64,000 nucleotides of DNA from Phycomyces nitens (taxonomy: Eukaryota; Mucoromycota; Mucoromycetes; Mucorales; Phycomycetaceae). The notes beneath the pieces were generated by a model, which saw only the letters and a list, made by a program, of their open reading frames with translations, did no database searches and was not told where the DNA came from. Shown here in pieces: positions 36,449-47,330 of the stretch. Both the position numbers and the translations under genes were made by a program. The stretch spans positions 7,440,001 to 7,504,000 of the forward strand of contig JAHRBC010000002.1 in the NCBI GenBank assembly GCA_022702545.1. Direction: 5' to 3'. Every line of letters begins with the position of its first letter. Within the stretch, counting starts at the first letter, position 1.

Positions 36449-37631
36449 ATGGTTAACCAAAGAAGAACAATTGCTCCTCGTCCTGCTACTGCTGACATGG
36501 ATCTGATATTGGAAAAGCTTGTTGCCATGGAGAACAAGATGACCATTATGGAAGGCGAGATGGTGACATCAAACGCCAGACTTGTAACGATGGATTCCAG
36601 ACTTGGTGTCATTATTGTAGGAAACCGTGAGACTATCACTGCCATTGATAATTTCGTTGAGGCTGCTCCTGCTGCTCCTGCTGCTCCTGCTGCTCCTGTT
36701 GCCTCCACCAGTGCAACTAGCAATGTTGTTGTGACGGATCCCATTGCTTTGTCAAACCCCAGCAAGAGAGTTTCCACAGAGGTTTATGTAAGTATTATAC
36801 TAAAGAGCAAAGACTATACTATCAGTTTGTTAACTTTTATATATTATTAGGCTGCGATCCGCAAATTCATGTGGAATCCAAAGTTTCGGTCAACTGTCCC
36901 AGCAGAAGTAGAGGCCAACAACGATAAGCCCAGGTGGAACACCGATGTTCACTTCAACGTGACTCCCAACAAGGAGTTGGTTGATCGAATGCTCGTCTAC
37001 CTGGGGCGCAAGTTTGCTGGCGACGGAATGAGGCAAAAGGATCTTCGTGAGAGGCTCCACAAGAATTTCATTAGTAGATGCCGAAAAGTGAGAGAGTCTC
37101 CTGCTGTGAGGGCTGCGTTGAACAGACGTTCACGAAGATCTGGTCGTGCAAACGAAGTAAGTTGTTTGCAATATATTAAAAATCTATTAAACACATATTA
37201 ATAATAATATTTGTAGAACTATGCTCGTCGTTTGGCAGCATATGACAATAACAGGGCTGAGATCAACCAGGAGATGGGTTGGAACTGCATAGGTGCACTC
37301 CAAAAGGGAGCAATGTCCGAGGGAGAATCAGATGACGAAGTCTCTGAAGCAGGAAGAAGACGTGTGGTTCGCACAATTCGCCCAAGTTGGAGAAGCAATG
37401 AAGTGAGTTGTTGAGCTGATTATAAATAGTATATTGAATGACTGTAGATTACTGATGCGCAATTGATAGTTTAACCGATTCATCCAAGTCGTTGACAGAT
37501 TCGTTGATCTCCAACTTGGAGCAAATGCTCATCAAATGTTGTCAAGGGTTTATGCCAGAACTGTGGACGTGGCAGTCCCGACTAATTTTAATCCCAGTCT
37601 TCCTCAGTGGGCTCTTAGACATGGGCTTTAA
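36449..37631 (+). CDS. TNPA-like accessory protein of element A2 (4 exons)
   Basis: The exons are 36449-36787, 36851-37156, 37217-37402 and 37470-37631, about 330 aa, essentially the same protein as in A1. Splice sites and frames are intact. The exon-1 base differing from A1 (TTCGTT against TTTGTT near 36664) is a silent CpG change. As in A1 the gene converges on the transposase gene. Inferred DNA-binding accessory factor; no named domain. Confidence 0.75.
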
Positions 37632-37754
37632 TAAAATATTTTTTATCTATCCATCTATTTTTTTGACACGCATTACGTTTTGACAACATTTATAAAGGCA
37701 ATGCTATTTCTGTTTGTTTTTTTTTATGAAAGAGAAAAGATATTTATTTATTTA

Positions 37755-40700
37755 TTATATGCAAAGCTTTTTGGGCAAAGGGATGACCAGCATCCTCTTC
37801 ACGCCATTTCGGCTTGTGTGCGTGGCAGTCGCAACTTCTAAAAGAAGGCGATGCACTGGCAAGATGCACTCATGACTGGGGGAGAAAAGCCGGGCAAACA
37901 TATATCAACATCTTCATCCTCACGCGAACGATCATAGGACACACCATACCATCTCACAAAGGCGAAAACATGCTGACTTTGATATGATTGGCGATTTGGA
38001 CGAACAGAGGCAGAGAGAGGCGGCGTAAAGTTGTGGACAAACATATACTGTATTTGTCCAGTATATGCAGTCTGGTTCTCACCCGTACTAGTGCCAAACA
38101 AAGCTTGAATATATGATCCACCCTTGCCAGAGCCATTGTGACCATGATAGATCTGCCCAAGAAGATTGATTGACTTTATCTTTGTTATCTGATTGTCGAC
38201 AAACAGCAAAGAAGAAGTGGCGTATTGATAGCTCTCCAGCTCAGAAATGTCATAAGTATCCTTATAATACTCCAACAAATGAGGATAGTCACCATCACTC
38301 ATTGCTGTTGCTGGCCTAGCTTGGAGAGGAAACGCAGAGGGTGGAAGAGGCTCATTACCCTTGATCGGGAATTCGGAATCTTGGGATGCATCCACAAAAT
38401 TTTGAATTCGGAATGGGCGTCGTGTTGGTGCAGGTGCAGGTGCAGGTGGAGACAAGGTGGCAAAGGACGAAGAAAGTTTGGCTAAGAGAGGAAGGAAAGG
38501 AGCAGATACTGATGACTTGAGGATGGCATTCGTATAGTCCTCCTTGTACGAATTCTGGACAAATGTTTTCATAAATGTTGACTCGAACCCGTCTCTTCTG
38601 TTTGTCTCGATGTTCTTCAACAACCCATTGTATCTCTCAAACCCAAAGAGCCAATAGCCGTACACTGGTCCAAAATCACAAATGGTCTTGCGAAGATGGA
38701 GGTGTAGGTGCATATTGCAGGTGAGGACAGTGTGTGGGTATTGTTGTTCGCAGGCTTGACCAAATTTCTCCAGGTGACTATGGGCTTCATCAAGTTCGTC
38801 AAAAGTGATGGCTGGCTTTATCAAGAGGCGGCAGGCGTCGACAAAGCTAATCCAATTCTTGAACTTGGCAGCAGGGAGAACGGTCTTCAACAGAGTAGGG
38901 GAGTAAACAAGCACCCAGGATTTCCACTCGTCGGCCTTCATATGGGGAAATCCCTTCCCAATCTTCGTCTTCAACACTGCGTAATCCGCAGGCAACACCA
39001 TGGTCTCTGCCACCCTCTGCATCTCACGAAGATTGTTGTCTGTGATCAGACCACTGGCAGTCCACGTCTCGACCATCCTCTTCGCCGTTCCCAGGAATAG
39101 GTTGTGCATGGGATCAATGATCGTTCCACGTACTAGATCAAAGTATCCAAGGCGATGCAACTGCGACCATCGAACACCATTTTCGACCTCCAGCTGATGC
39201 CTTTCTGAGGGCGTACTTGCACTCTTCCACTCCTCAGCATGCACCCGGTTTTGAGCACCATTTGCAAGTCTCCACGCACAGAAATCAAAACCACGAAAAT
39301 CAACATTGTTTGTCCCTTCCAAGCGAGAGAAACTACGACTGCATTTGTAGCATGCATGGGTACTGTTATGAGACGTGAATCCACTGGTTTTCCTGGCGGC
39401 AGGGATATCACATGCAACCATGAAGAGTGCAGCACGGACAGTTACTCCACTTGGGTTTTCATAACTTGGAATGGCCATTCCAACATACAGCTGCTCCAAC
39501 TCGTCGACCAAGGGCTTGAGGTAGTTGTTAATCTCCTCTGATCTTGGTTCTTTTGGCCCAGGCATCAGACCAACAAGAATCACGTTCTCTGCCTTGAACC
39601 TATCCTCTCGAGGCAAATTGTTGATTGCGAGGTAAATTGCTCCAGAGGAATGGCTGATACCATCGAATGGCTGAAACCAATCAATGTTGAGAGTCAACAT
39701 GAGTGAGCGCGAGTCTTCAACAAAGGGAACGCCGTTCTTGTCCTTCAACCCCTTCCACATCGCACCATCATAAACGTCGCACATTGTATCAACGATCTTC
39801 AACTCCTGGTTCCATTGTCTGATCTTGCTTTCGAAATCCGGGCGGAGGAAAAGGACTCTCAACGCCTGCTTGACGGACTGGTAGTTGTATTGACGTTTTG
39901 GGACTAAAGCACCAGATGATGATTGCTTCATCAATTGGCAACCACATGGAGAAACGGAACCGAGCTTGGCGGAACTGCACTGAAGGGGAGCAGACCCAGC
40001 TTCCTCATAAACCGTGTGGCAATCCTGGCACACAACGAATCTCTTTACACCCTTGGTCAAGGCAGTGAAACCCGTCATGCTTTGGAGACCAGAAAGGCTT
40101 GAAGGCAATTGGAAGTCCTGTCCGTAAATCGTCAAGAGTTTGTTGATGAACTCAATCAAGACAACAGCACCCTTATCGACCACATAACGGGATGCAAACA
40201 GAACAACGAAAATGGCAATTGCCCTGTGCACTGGGTTTTCGGGCATACCAGGAGTAGCAAAAGGGTCTATTATTTAAAAAGGAAAATTATTAACACTCAA
40301 TTTTTGCTTGCTTTTGTATTGTAGCTATTCTATACTGACCTTCACTGTCAAACTCCTCGACCTCAATCTCTTCATCATCGGCTTCATCATCGCTGTCATT
40401 GTCAGAGTCATCGGTGATTTCGGCGCCATCGCCATTGGCCTCATTGTCAACTGAATCATCGTCAGACATCGGGACGGAATCCAAAAATGGTAGGCCGACC
40501 TGACCATCCGTTTCCATGGATTCGGATTGAGAGGTCGGGATTGCTACAAATATAGAATACATTAGTTTATTGCCCTGTACTGGTTTTCAAATAAATATTT
40601 TTTACCCTCAACATCAACGTCCATCACGGCACTTTGTGTGCCTGAGTTCAATTAAAGGCTAATGGTTATTATTGCGCAGCAAAGATAAAATTAATATTGA

Positions 40701-40859
40701 AAATAACATACTGTTTTCAAAATCCAAGACTTCTTCAAATCTTGCTCTTTTGGCATGACGCTGGGAAGTGCGCTTGGATACAATAGAGAATCCTTGCTGG
40801 TTGTTGTTGCATTTGTTGCAGTAACAGGCAGTGTTGTTAAGAGCGGAAATAGAAGACAT
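37755..40859 (-). CDS. Tnp2/Plavaka-like transposase of element A2 (4 exons, C-terminal frameshift)
   Basis: The exons, in transcript order, are 40712-40859, 40606-40641, 40340-40543 and 40266 to 37838. It has the same motifs as A1. It carries the same frameshift in the C-run after GGCTTTTCT, so the actual stop is at 37838 and the conserved IPLPKK tail to 37755 is out of frame. Amino-acid differences from A1 include E to K and R to C (RKTICDFGPV near 38685), both from CpG transitions. The C change lies in the conserved DFGPVYGYWLFGFERYNG region, so activity may be impaired. Confidence 0.85.
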
Positions 40860-41101
40860 TGTTTATATGATTCGATTGTGAGATAAAAAAGGAAACAAGT
40901 GCTACATATTTTAATTTGCTGTCATTTTATAGATGAAAAAAAAGCTATTGTTTTTTAATCTTTTGCCCGAACCAATAGGATGGATTAGAATTACACTTTT
41001 TATTTGAAGTAAAAAAAATATCTGAGATGAAAAAAAGCTCTATATTTCCACTACCCTTTTGCCACATTGATACAATGCTAAATTTGGGAGTTTTTCCAGT
41101 G

Positions 41102-42702
41102 AAAGTTTCTTTGGCAAAGGGATGACCAGTATCCTCTTTATACCATTTCGGCTTGTGTGCGTGGCAGTCGCAATTTCCAAGAGAAGGCGATGGACTGGCA
41201 AGATGCACTCATGGGTAGCAGGAGAAAAGCCGGGCAAACAGATGTCAACACCTTCATCCTCACGCAAACGATCATAGGACACATCATACCATCTGACAAA
41301 GGCAAAAACATGCTGGCTTTGATGAGCACGGCAATTTAGATGAACAGAGGCAGAGAGAGGTGGCGTGAACTGGTGGACAAAAATATACTGTATTTTGCCA
41401 GTATATGCGGTCTGGTTCTCACCAGTGCTGTTGCCAAACAAAGCTTGGACACGAGATCCACCATTTCCAGAGCCATTGTGCCCACGATATACTTGGCCAA
41501 GGAGATTTATCGATTTTAGCTTTATGATCTGATTGTCAACAAACAACGAAGAAGAAGTGGCATGTTGATAATGCTGGAGGGTGTCAATGTCATACCTATC
41601 CACATAGTAAGCCAACAATTGAGGACAGTCAACATCACTCATTTTTGTGGCAGACTTTTGCAACAGAGGAAATGCAGAGGGTGGAAGAGGCTCGTTACCC
41701 TTGATCAGGAATTCGGAATCTTGGGATGCATCCATAAAATTTTGAATTCGGAATGGGCGTCGTGTTGGTGCAGGTGCAGGTGCAGGTGGAGACAAGGTGG
41801 CAAAGGACGAAGAGAGCTTGGTAATGAGTGGGAGGAAAGGAGTTGATATCGAAGACTTGAGGATGGCATTCATATAGTCCTCCTTGTACAAATTCTGGAC
41901 AAATGTTTTCATAAACGTTGACTCCAACCCGTCTCTTCTGTTTGTCTCGATGTTCTTCAACAACCCATTGTATCTCTCAAACCCAAAGAGCCAATAGCCG
42001 TACACTGGTTCAAAATCACAAATGGTCTCGCGAAGATGGAGGTGTAGGTGCATATTGCAGGTGAGGACAGTGTGTGGGTATTGTTGTTCACAGGCTTGAC
42101 CAAATTTTTCCAGGTGACTATGGGCTTCATCAAGTTCGTCAAAAGTGATGGTTGGCTTGGTAAGGAGGCAGCAGGCGTCGACAAAGCTGGTCCAATTCTG
42201 GAACTTGGCAGCAGGGAGAACGGTCTTCAACAGAGCAGGGGAGTAAACGAGCACCCAGGATTTCCACTCGTCAGCCTTCATATGGGGAAATCCCTTCCCA
42301 ATCTTTGTCTTCAACACTGCATAATCTGCAGGCAACACCATGGTCTCTGCCACCATCTGCATCTCAAGAAGATTGTTGTCTGTGATCAGACCACTGGCAG
42401 TCCACGTCTCAACCATCCTCTTTGCCGTTCCCAGGAATATGTTGTACATGGGATCAATGATCGTTCCACGTACTAGATCAAAGTATCCAAGGCGATGCAA
42501 CTGTGACCATCGAACACCATTTTCGACCTCCAGCTGATGCCTTTCTGAGGGCGTACTTGCACTCTTCCACTCCTCAGCATGCACCCGGTTTTCAGCACCA
42601 TTTGCAAGCCTCCACTTGGCAAACTTGAACCCATGAAAGTCTACATGGCTTGTGCCTTCCAAGCAAGAGAAACTATGGTTGCATTTGTAGCATGCATGCG
42701 TA
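41102..42702 (-). pseudogene. F transposase, 3' part between A2 and E
   Basis: An open frame on the minus strand from the E junction (THACYKCNHSFSCLEGT) to the A2 junction (VIPLPKKL). It includes IDPMYNIFLGTAKRM, with H to Y and L to I relative to the family consensus DPMHNLFLG. Here the C-terminal frame is unbroken (FSPATHECILPVHRLLLEIA), unlike A1 and A2, which shows that the A1/A2 frameshift is derived. The 5' part is at 56900-58399. Confidence 0.88.
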
Positions 42703-43227
42703 CACTGCAAAAACTGTGGGGTAAAACCATGTATATAACCAGAAATAAATAGGGGAAAAGTTTAGGTTTTCAGGGGAGAACAGAATACTACGAGTATGGG
42801 AGTAAGCAAGGTTTCTCCTGGGCTCAAAGTCGAATCTCATACAGGTGCAAAGTTGAAAACTTTTGGGAGAGTAGGGTTCGTTAGCTTTTTCTGCATATAG
42901 ATTTTTGGTGTTTACCAGATTTTTGTGCTTAAAACTATGTTTTTAGTGTAATAGATTATGTGTTTATAAATTGAAAAGACGATTACACACAGCAAATAAA
43001 GTTGGGGAGAAGCTGGCTTTCTCCATGGTATCAAGGATATCCTCAAGCAATTAACCAATCATCGAATACTATTACTGTGCAATCAAGCATAGAATGATCC
43101 CCCCCATTGTTTTATACCCTGTACTTATTAGGTTTATGGTTTATATTTGTGTTTATTGGAAAGAATAGAATGGCTCTGTACACAAGCTCTAATACTATTA
43201 CTGTTTATCCTTGCCGCTTCTACCGGC

Positions 43228-44840
43228 CTACTTGATACTACTTGGATCGGGTGCTTCACTACTGAACAATACCTGAAAATAGGGACCGACGGCGATTTGG
43301 GAGGTTGCGGCAGTATTCTAATACAATAAAAGTTATATTAGTGACATATATTCAAGAGTGTGGGTGTTGTTCAAGATGTGAGGTATTTTATACTTACATT
43401 GTAAGGGATGGATAAGAACGGACAAAGTGGGGCTGAGTTGTGCGGCATGGCATGGCATCTTGTATGATTAGATTGACTAGAGATGGGGTAAAGTAAATTA
43501 GTATGGGTGAATTGGGTAATAGAATAATCGATTTACATACCAGAAACAGAGTTGACAATTAAGTAGAGGGATGTTACGTGATGACCAACAATAGATTCTT
43601 ATTAAGAGTATAGAACAATATTAGTAAATAGCCAGAATAATATTATGGAAAGAGATAAAGACCAAGAAAAGGCATTACCATTATGATAACCAGTTGTAGA
43701 TGATGAAGGGGCCAGATGGGGTGGACAGTGATGGCGGCAGTCTATAGTAGAATAAGAAACGTTAAAGGAGAAAATAGTTTGACATGAAGAGTTTTTACCA
43801 AGCCACCAATGACGATACCATATAATAGACTGTTTGAGTAGAGGAGGTCTATAAGATAAAAAGAGAGAATCAGAATAGTGTTATGGAAAGTATAAAGACT
43901 AAGAGACAGCATTACCATTATGATAACAGTTGAGGATGATGGGGAAGCCAGATGGGGTGATTGATGGCGGCGGTCTATAGTAGAATAAGAAACGTTAGAG
44001 GATAAAATTATTTGACACGATTTTTTACCATGCCACTGATGACCATACCATATAATAGGCGTGTGAACGGAATATGTCTATAAAATAAAAAGAGAGAATA
44101 ACAATAATATTATAGAAAAGTATAGACCAAGAAATGGCATTACCATTATGATAACCAGTTGTAGATGATGGAAAAGACGGACAGGGTGTGATGGGGGTGA
44201 CCCAAGTAGAATAAACAACGTTAGAGAAAAAAAAGTTTGACACCAAAAGGTTCTTTTTTACTATGACACTGATGACGATACCAATATAATAGACTGTGTG
44301 AGTGGCGGAAGGCTATAAGATAAAAAGAGAGGATCAGAATAATATTATAAAAAATATAAAGACCAAAAAAAGATATTACCATTATGATTACAATCGTACA
44401 TGAAGGAAGAGGTAGATGGGGTGATTGGTGGTGTGGTCTACAATAAAATAAGCAACGTTAGAATAGAAAATCATTTGACACAAAAAGATTTTTTTAGCCC
44501 AATATTGATGATTGAACCATATAATAAAGCTGTGTGAGTTGAGGAGGTCTATAAAATAAAAAAAAGAGAGTCAGGATAATTTGCGAGATGCTAAAGGCAC
44601 ATTCAACTGACCACAGATTGTTTGGATGAGCAATGCAGGCAGGATGTATTGGAATGAGCGCATGTTTATAAAGAAGCCGCCGATTTTTAGTGTAAAGAGG
44701 TGTAAAAAAGAAAGAAAAAATGGGCCCGGATATAGGAAACGAGGGAAAGGAAAAAGAGCAAAAAGAAAAGAATACAAGGATATATAATTTGAAACAGAGA
44801 CAGAATAGGTGTAATGGATAGAATCTAAAAACAAATGGAG
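43228..44840 (-). other. Mini-exon region of element E (putative third gene)
   Basis: The best-preserved copy. The final putative exons are 43398-43476 and 43228-43317, joined at AAT|GTAAGTATA...GTATTAG|AATAC. They encode HNSAPLCPFLSIPYNNT, then AATSQIAVGPYFQ and end at TAG (43228-43230), with an AATAAA-type signal downstream on the minus strand. Upstream exon-like pairs are repeated four times (see the 235-bp repeat). The pyrimidine-rich start region near 44700-44840 could encode a hydrophobic segment. A complete reading frame could not be assembled by eye, so the coding status is uncertain. Confidence 0.45.
43674..44580 (-). repeat. About 235-bp tandem repeat, four diverged units
   Basis: The landmark ATTACC followed by ATTATGAT occurs at 43674, 43911, 44139 and 44375, giving unit lengths of 237, 228 and 236. 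Each unit carries two exon-like segments and two intron-like segments on the minus strand. Element D has two units and A-family elements have one, so the copy number varies between families and copies. Confidence 0.8.
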
Positions 44841-45078
44841 CCATTCATTAGTGTGTACAAGAAGTGTTTGGATCTGCTCATCAAACTCTTTTTTTATAAA
44901 TACTCTGTATTTTATATTCTCAAAGGCCTGTTCACACACAACACACCCTTCTGCTTCCCAAAACCTTTCAATAAAACAAATATCAATTGTATGTATAAGA
45001 CATTACATATTTTATATGAGATCCCATGAAATAAAGACAATTAACAATTGAAAATTATTATTTGATATTTTGTAGATT

Positions 45079-46289
45079 ATGGCAAACAGATGTGCAATTG
45101 CTCCTCGAACAACCGACGAGTTCAGGGAATTGATGGACAGATTGACCAGTGTGGAGGCTGGTTTGTCCAATGTGACTGGAGAGGTGCGTTCTGTTGGCAC
45201 CAGGCTAGCCAATATGGACACCAGGCTTGGTGTTATCATCCAAGATGGTGCCAGTACCATTGCCATCTTGGATGGTTTTGGAAATGTCCCTGGGGCAACT
45301 TCTTCTGCCCCCGTTGCTGCTGCTTCCGTTGCTGCTGCCCCCATTGTTGCTGCCCTCATTGTTGCTGCTCCCGTTGCTGCTGCTCCTCTCTCCCCCACTG
45401 TGGTTACACTTGCTGCGTTTGAAGCTCCTCAAATGCAGGAAACCAACTGCGCGTATGTGAGTATATACTATTGAAATATATTGCTAGTCTAATACCTTCT
45501 AAAAATATATTAGGGCTTCATCAGACGCTACCTGAAGACCCAAAACTTCAGGTCCAACAACCCAGACTTGGTTGAGGCTAACAACCGAAAGCCTAGCTGG
45601 AGAACGGACGTGGCCTTTAACAAGAGTCCCAACAAAGAGTTGGTACTCGAGATAATGGCCTATCTCCAGCCAAGGTTTCTCAAGTCTGGGTTGAGGTACC
45701 CTGACCTCCGCCGGTATATATACACCAACTTCAATGGAAGGCGGACTCAGGAGAAGAAGTCTTTTGAGAAGCGAGCAGAAGCGAATGCTCGCTCAAGAAG
45801 AAATGGCCGTCAGGCGGACGTGAGTTATTATTTTTATTATGAAAAGGATTCCTATTAACTCAATTGACAATCATATATTTCATCAGCATCTCACTCGCCG
45901 CCGGGAGGCATACTCCAATAACAAGGTGGCAATTGACCAAGAAATGGACCGGGACTGCAGCAATCTCATCCAAAAGGCAGCAATGTCTGAGGGTGAGTCT
46001 GACGATGAGGGGAGCGATGCTTCGTTTGGGCGTCGCATCCTCACTGCACGCCCAAGCTGGCGAAGCGACGAGGTAAATAAATTCGCAAAGAATATTGTTT
46101 ATTATTTTTATAGAATACTAATGAATATTTTAGTTCAATCATTTCCTTGAACTCGTCGATGACTACGTGCTTGCCGGCTTGGGAACAAGACATTGTCAGA
46201 TGCTTCATCGAAAGTTTGGCCGCGTCGACGAAGTAGCAGTCCCGGAGGGAATGGTCCCTCCCCCACCTGAATGGGTCGTTAGAAATTAA
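45079..46289 (+). CDS. TNPA-like accessory protein of element E (4 exons)
   Basis: The exons are 45079-45456, 45514-45819, 45887-46072 and 46134-46289, all phase 0, about 341 aa. MANRCAIAP is followed by a helical segment (LMDRLTSVEAGLSNVTGEVRS) and a long Ala/Val/Pro run. Exon 2 (306 nt, as in A and C) has FRSNNPDLVEANN, KPSWRTDVAFN and a Lys/Arg-rich end. Exon 3 (186 nt) has MSEGESDDEGSD and RPSWRSDE. Exon 4 encodes FNHFLELVDDYV and PPPPEWVVRN. All splice signals are intact, unlike the D copy. It converges on the E transposase. Inferred DNA-binding partner; no named domain. Confidence 0.75.
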
Positions 46290-46435
46290 AAAAATTTAAA
46301 AAAAAATAAAAAAAACCTCATCTTTGCTCCTCTCATGCACTCAATCCTAAAGACTCATTCAAATCCTATACTTGTTTATTTTATTCTGGTATGCAATCTT
46401 GTTTAAAAATGAGTAAAGACATATTTTATTAAAAC

Positions 46436-46726
46436 TTAAGCATATATTTTTTTAGGTAAAGGGATAACCAGTATCTTCTTTACATTATTTTGGGTCATAT
46501 GTTCAGCCAGTGCTACTTCTAACAGAATGCGATGTACAGGCACAATACTGTGGTAGTTGGCTGGAGAAAATTGTGGCCTACAAATGTCAACACTTTCATG
46601 TTCTCTTGTACGCTTGGAATCAAAGACAAACCAGCGAACGTACGCAAAAACATGTTGCTTATTGTGATGACGATTTAGTCGGCCATGAGACATAGGGGGC
46701 ATAGACTGGGAATGGACAAACATATA
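46436..46726 (-). pseudogene. E transposase, C-terminal fragment cut off by B'
   Basis: Reads YMFVHSQSMPPMSHGRL, HVFAYVRWF, VDICRPQFSPANYHS, VPVHRILLEVALAEH and VIPLPKKIYA, then a stop. It joins in frame to 53812 when B' and one ATA duplication are removed (TGEIQY-MFVH). Positions 46290-46435 between the convergent stops are A/T-rich and short. Confidence 0.9.
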
Positions 46727-47330
46727 CACTGCAAAAGAAGGGTTGTATTAGCCAGAATTAGAGATTTTGAATTATTACGAATTTTTAAAAATGAATTCTA
46801 ACTCCATCATTTTGATGATTTTTTAATGATGAGACCTAATTTCGCATTTTATTTCATATATGAGCTCTAAATCGCAGATTTGACGCAAAATAGCACACAT
46901 TTTAAATGACTTTGCAAAACAAATAAATAAAATTGGTACTATTTTTTTCATTTTTATAAACTATATAAATTTTTACGATTCTTGCTTTTTTATTGATTTT
47001 ATAGACAAAACATTCAATATATTTAAGATGAATCAATGTGTACATAATAATAATGACCAATATTTTAAAATAAAAAAATAATATTCAAGGATAATTAATA
47101 ATTTCGGCACCATTAGTAATCCATCAATTTTTTTTGAATTTAACAGAGATTGGGTTTGTAATGCTTATAAATATTAAGGGAGATTGATTCAAAGCCCAGA
47201 TATCAAAAGACGATGATGAATAAATGGTGTGTTTGATGATAGGATTAATAATATATATCGTCTCGCTCTGAAATATGATTCATATAAAAAAGAGCCAAAT
47301 ATAATACCTCTTGCTCATATAATCTTTATT

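Larger units (their letters stand above)
34756..41101 (+). mobile_element. CACTA/Plavaka-like element A2 inserted at the end of the F transposase
   Basis: A complete 6,346-bp copy nearly identical to A1. Target duplication AAA (34753-34755 and 41102-41104). It lies at the stop codon region of the F transposase: F reads ...CTTTGGCAAAG before and TTTATTATATGTAAA after. Internal order as in A1. The few substitutions against A1 are mostly CpG transitions, with small homopolymer indels. Positions 34756-35210 are subterminal DNA without a gene. Confidence 0.93.
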
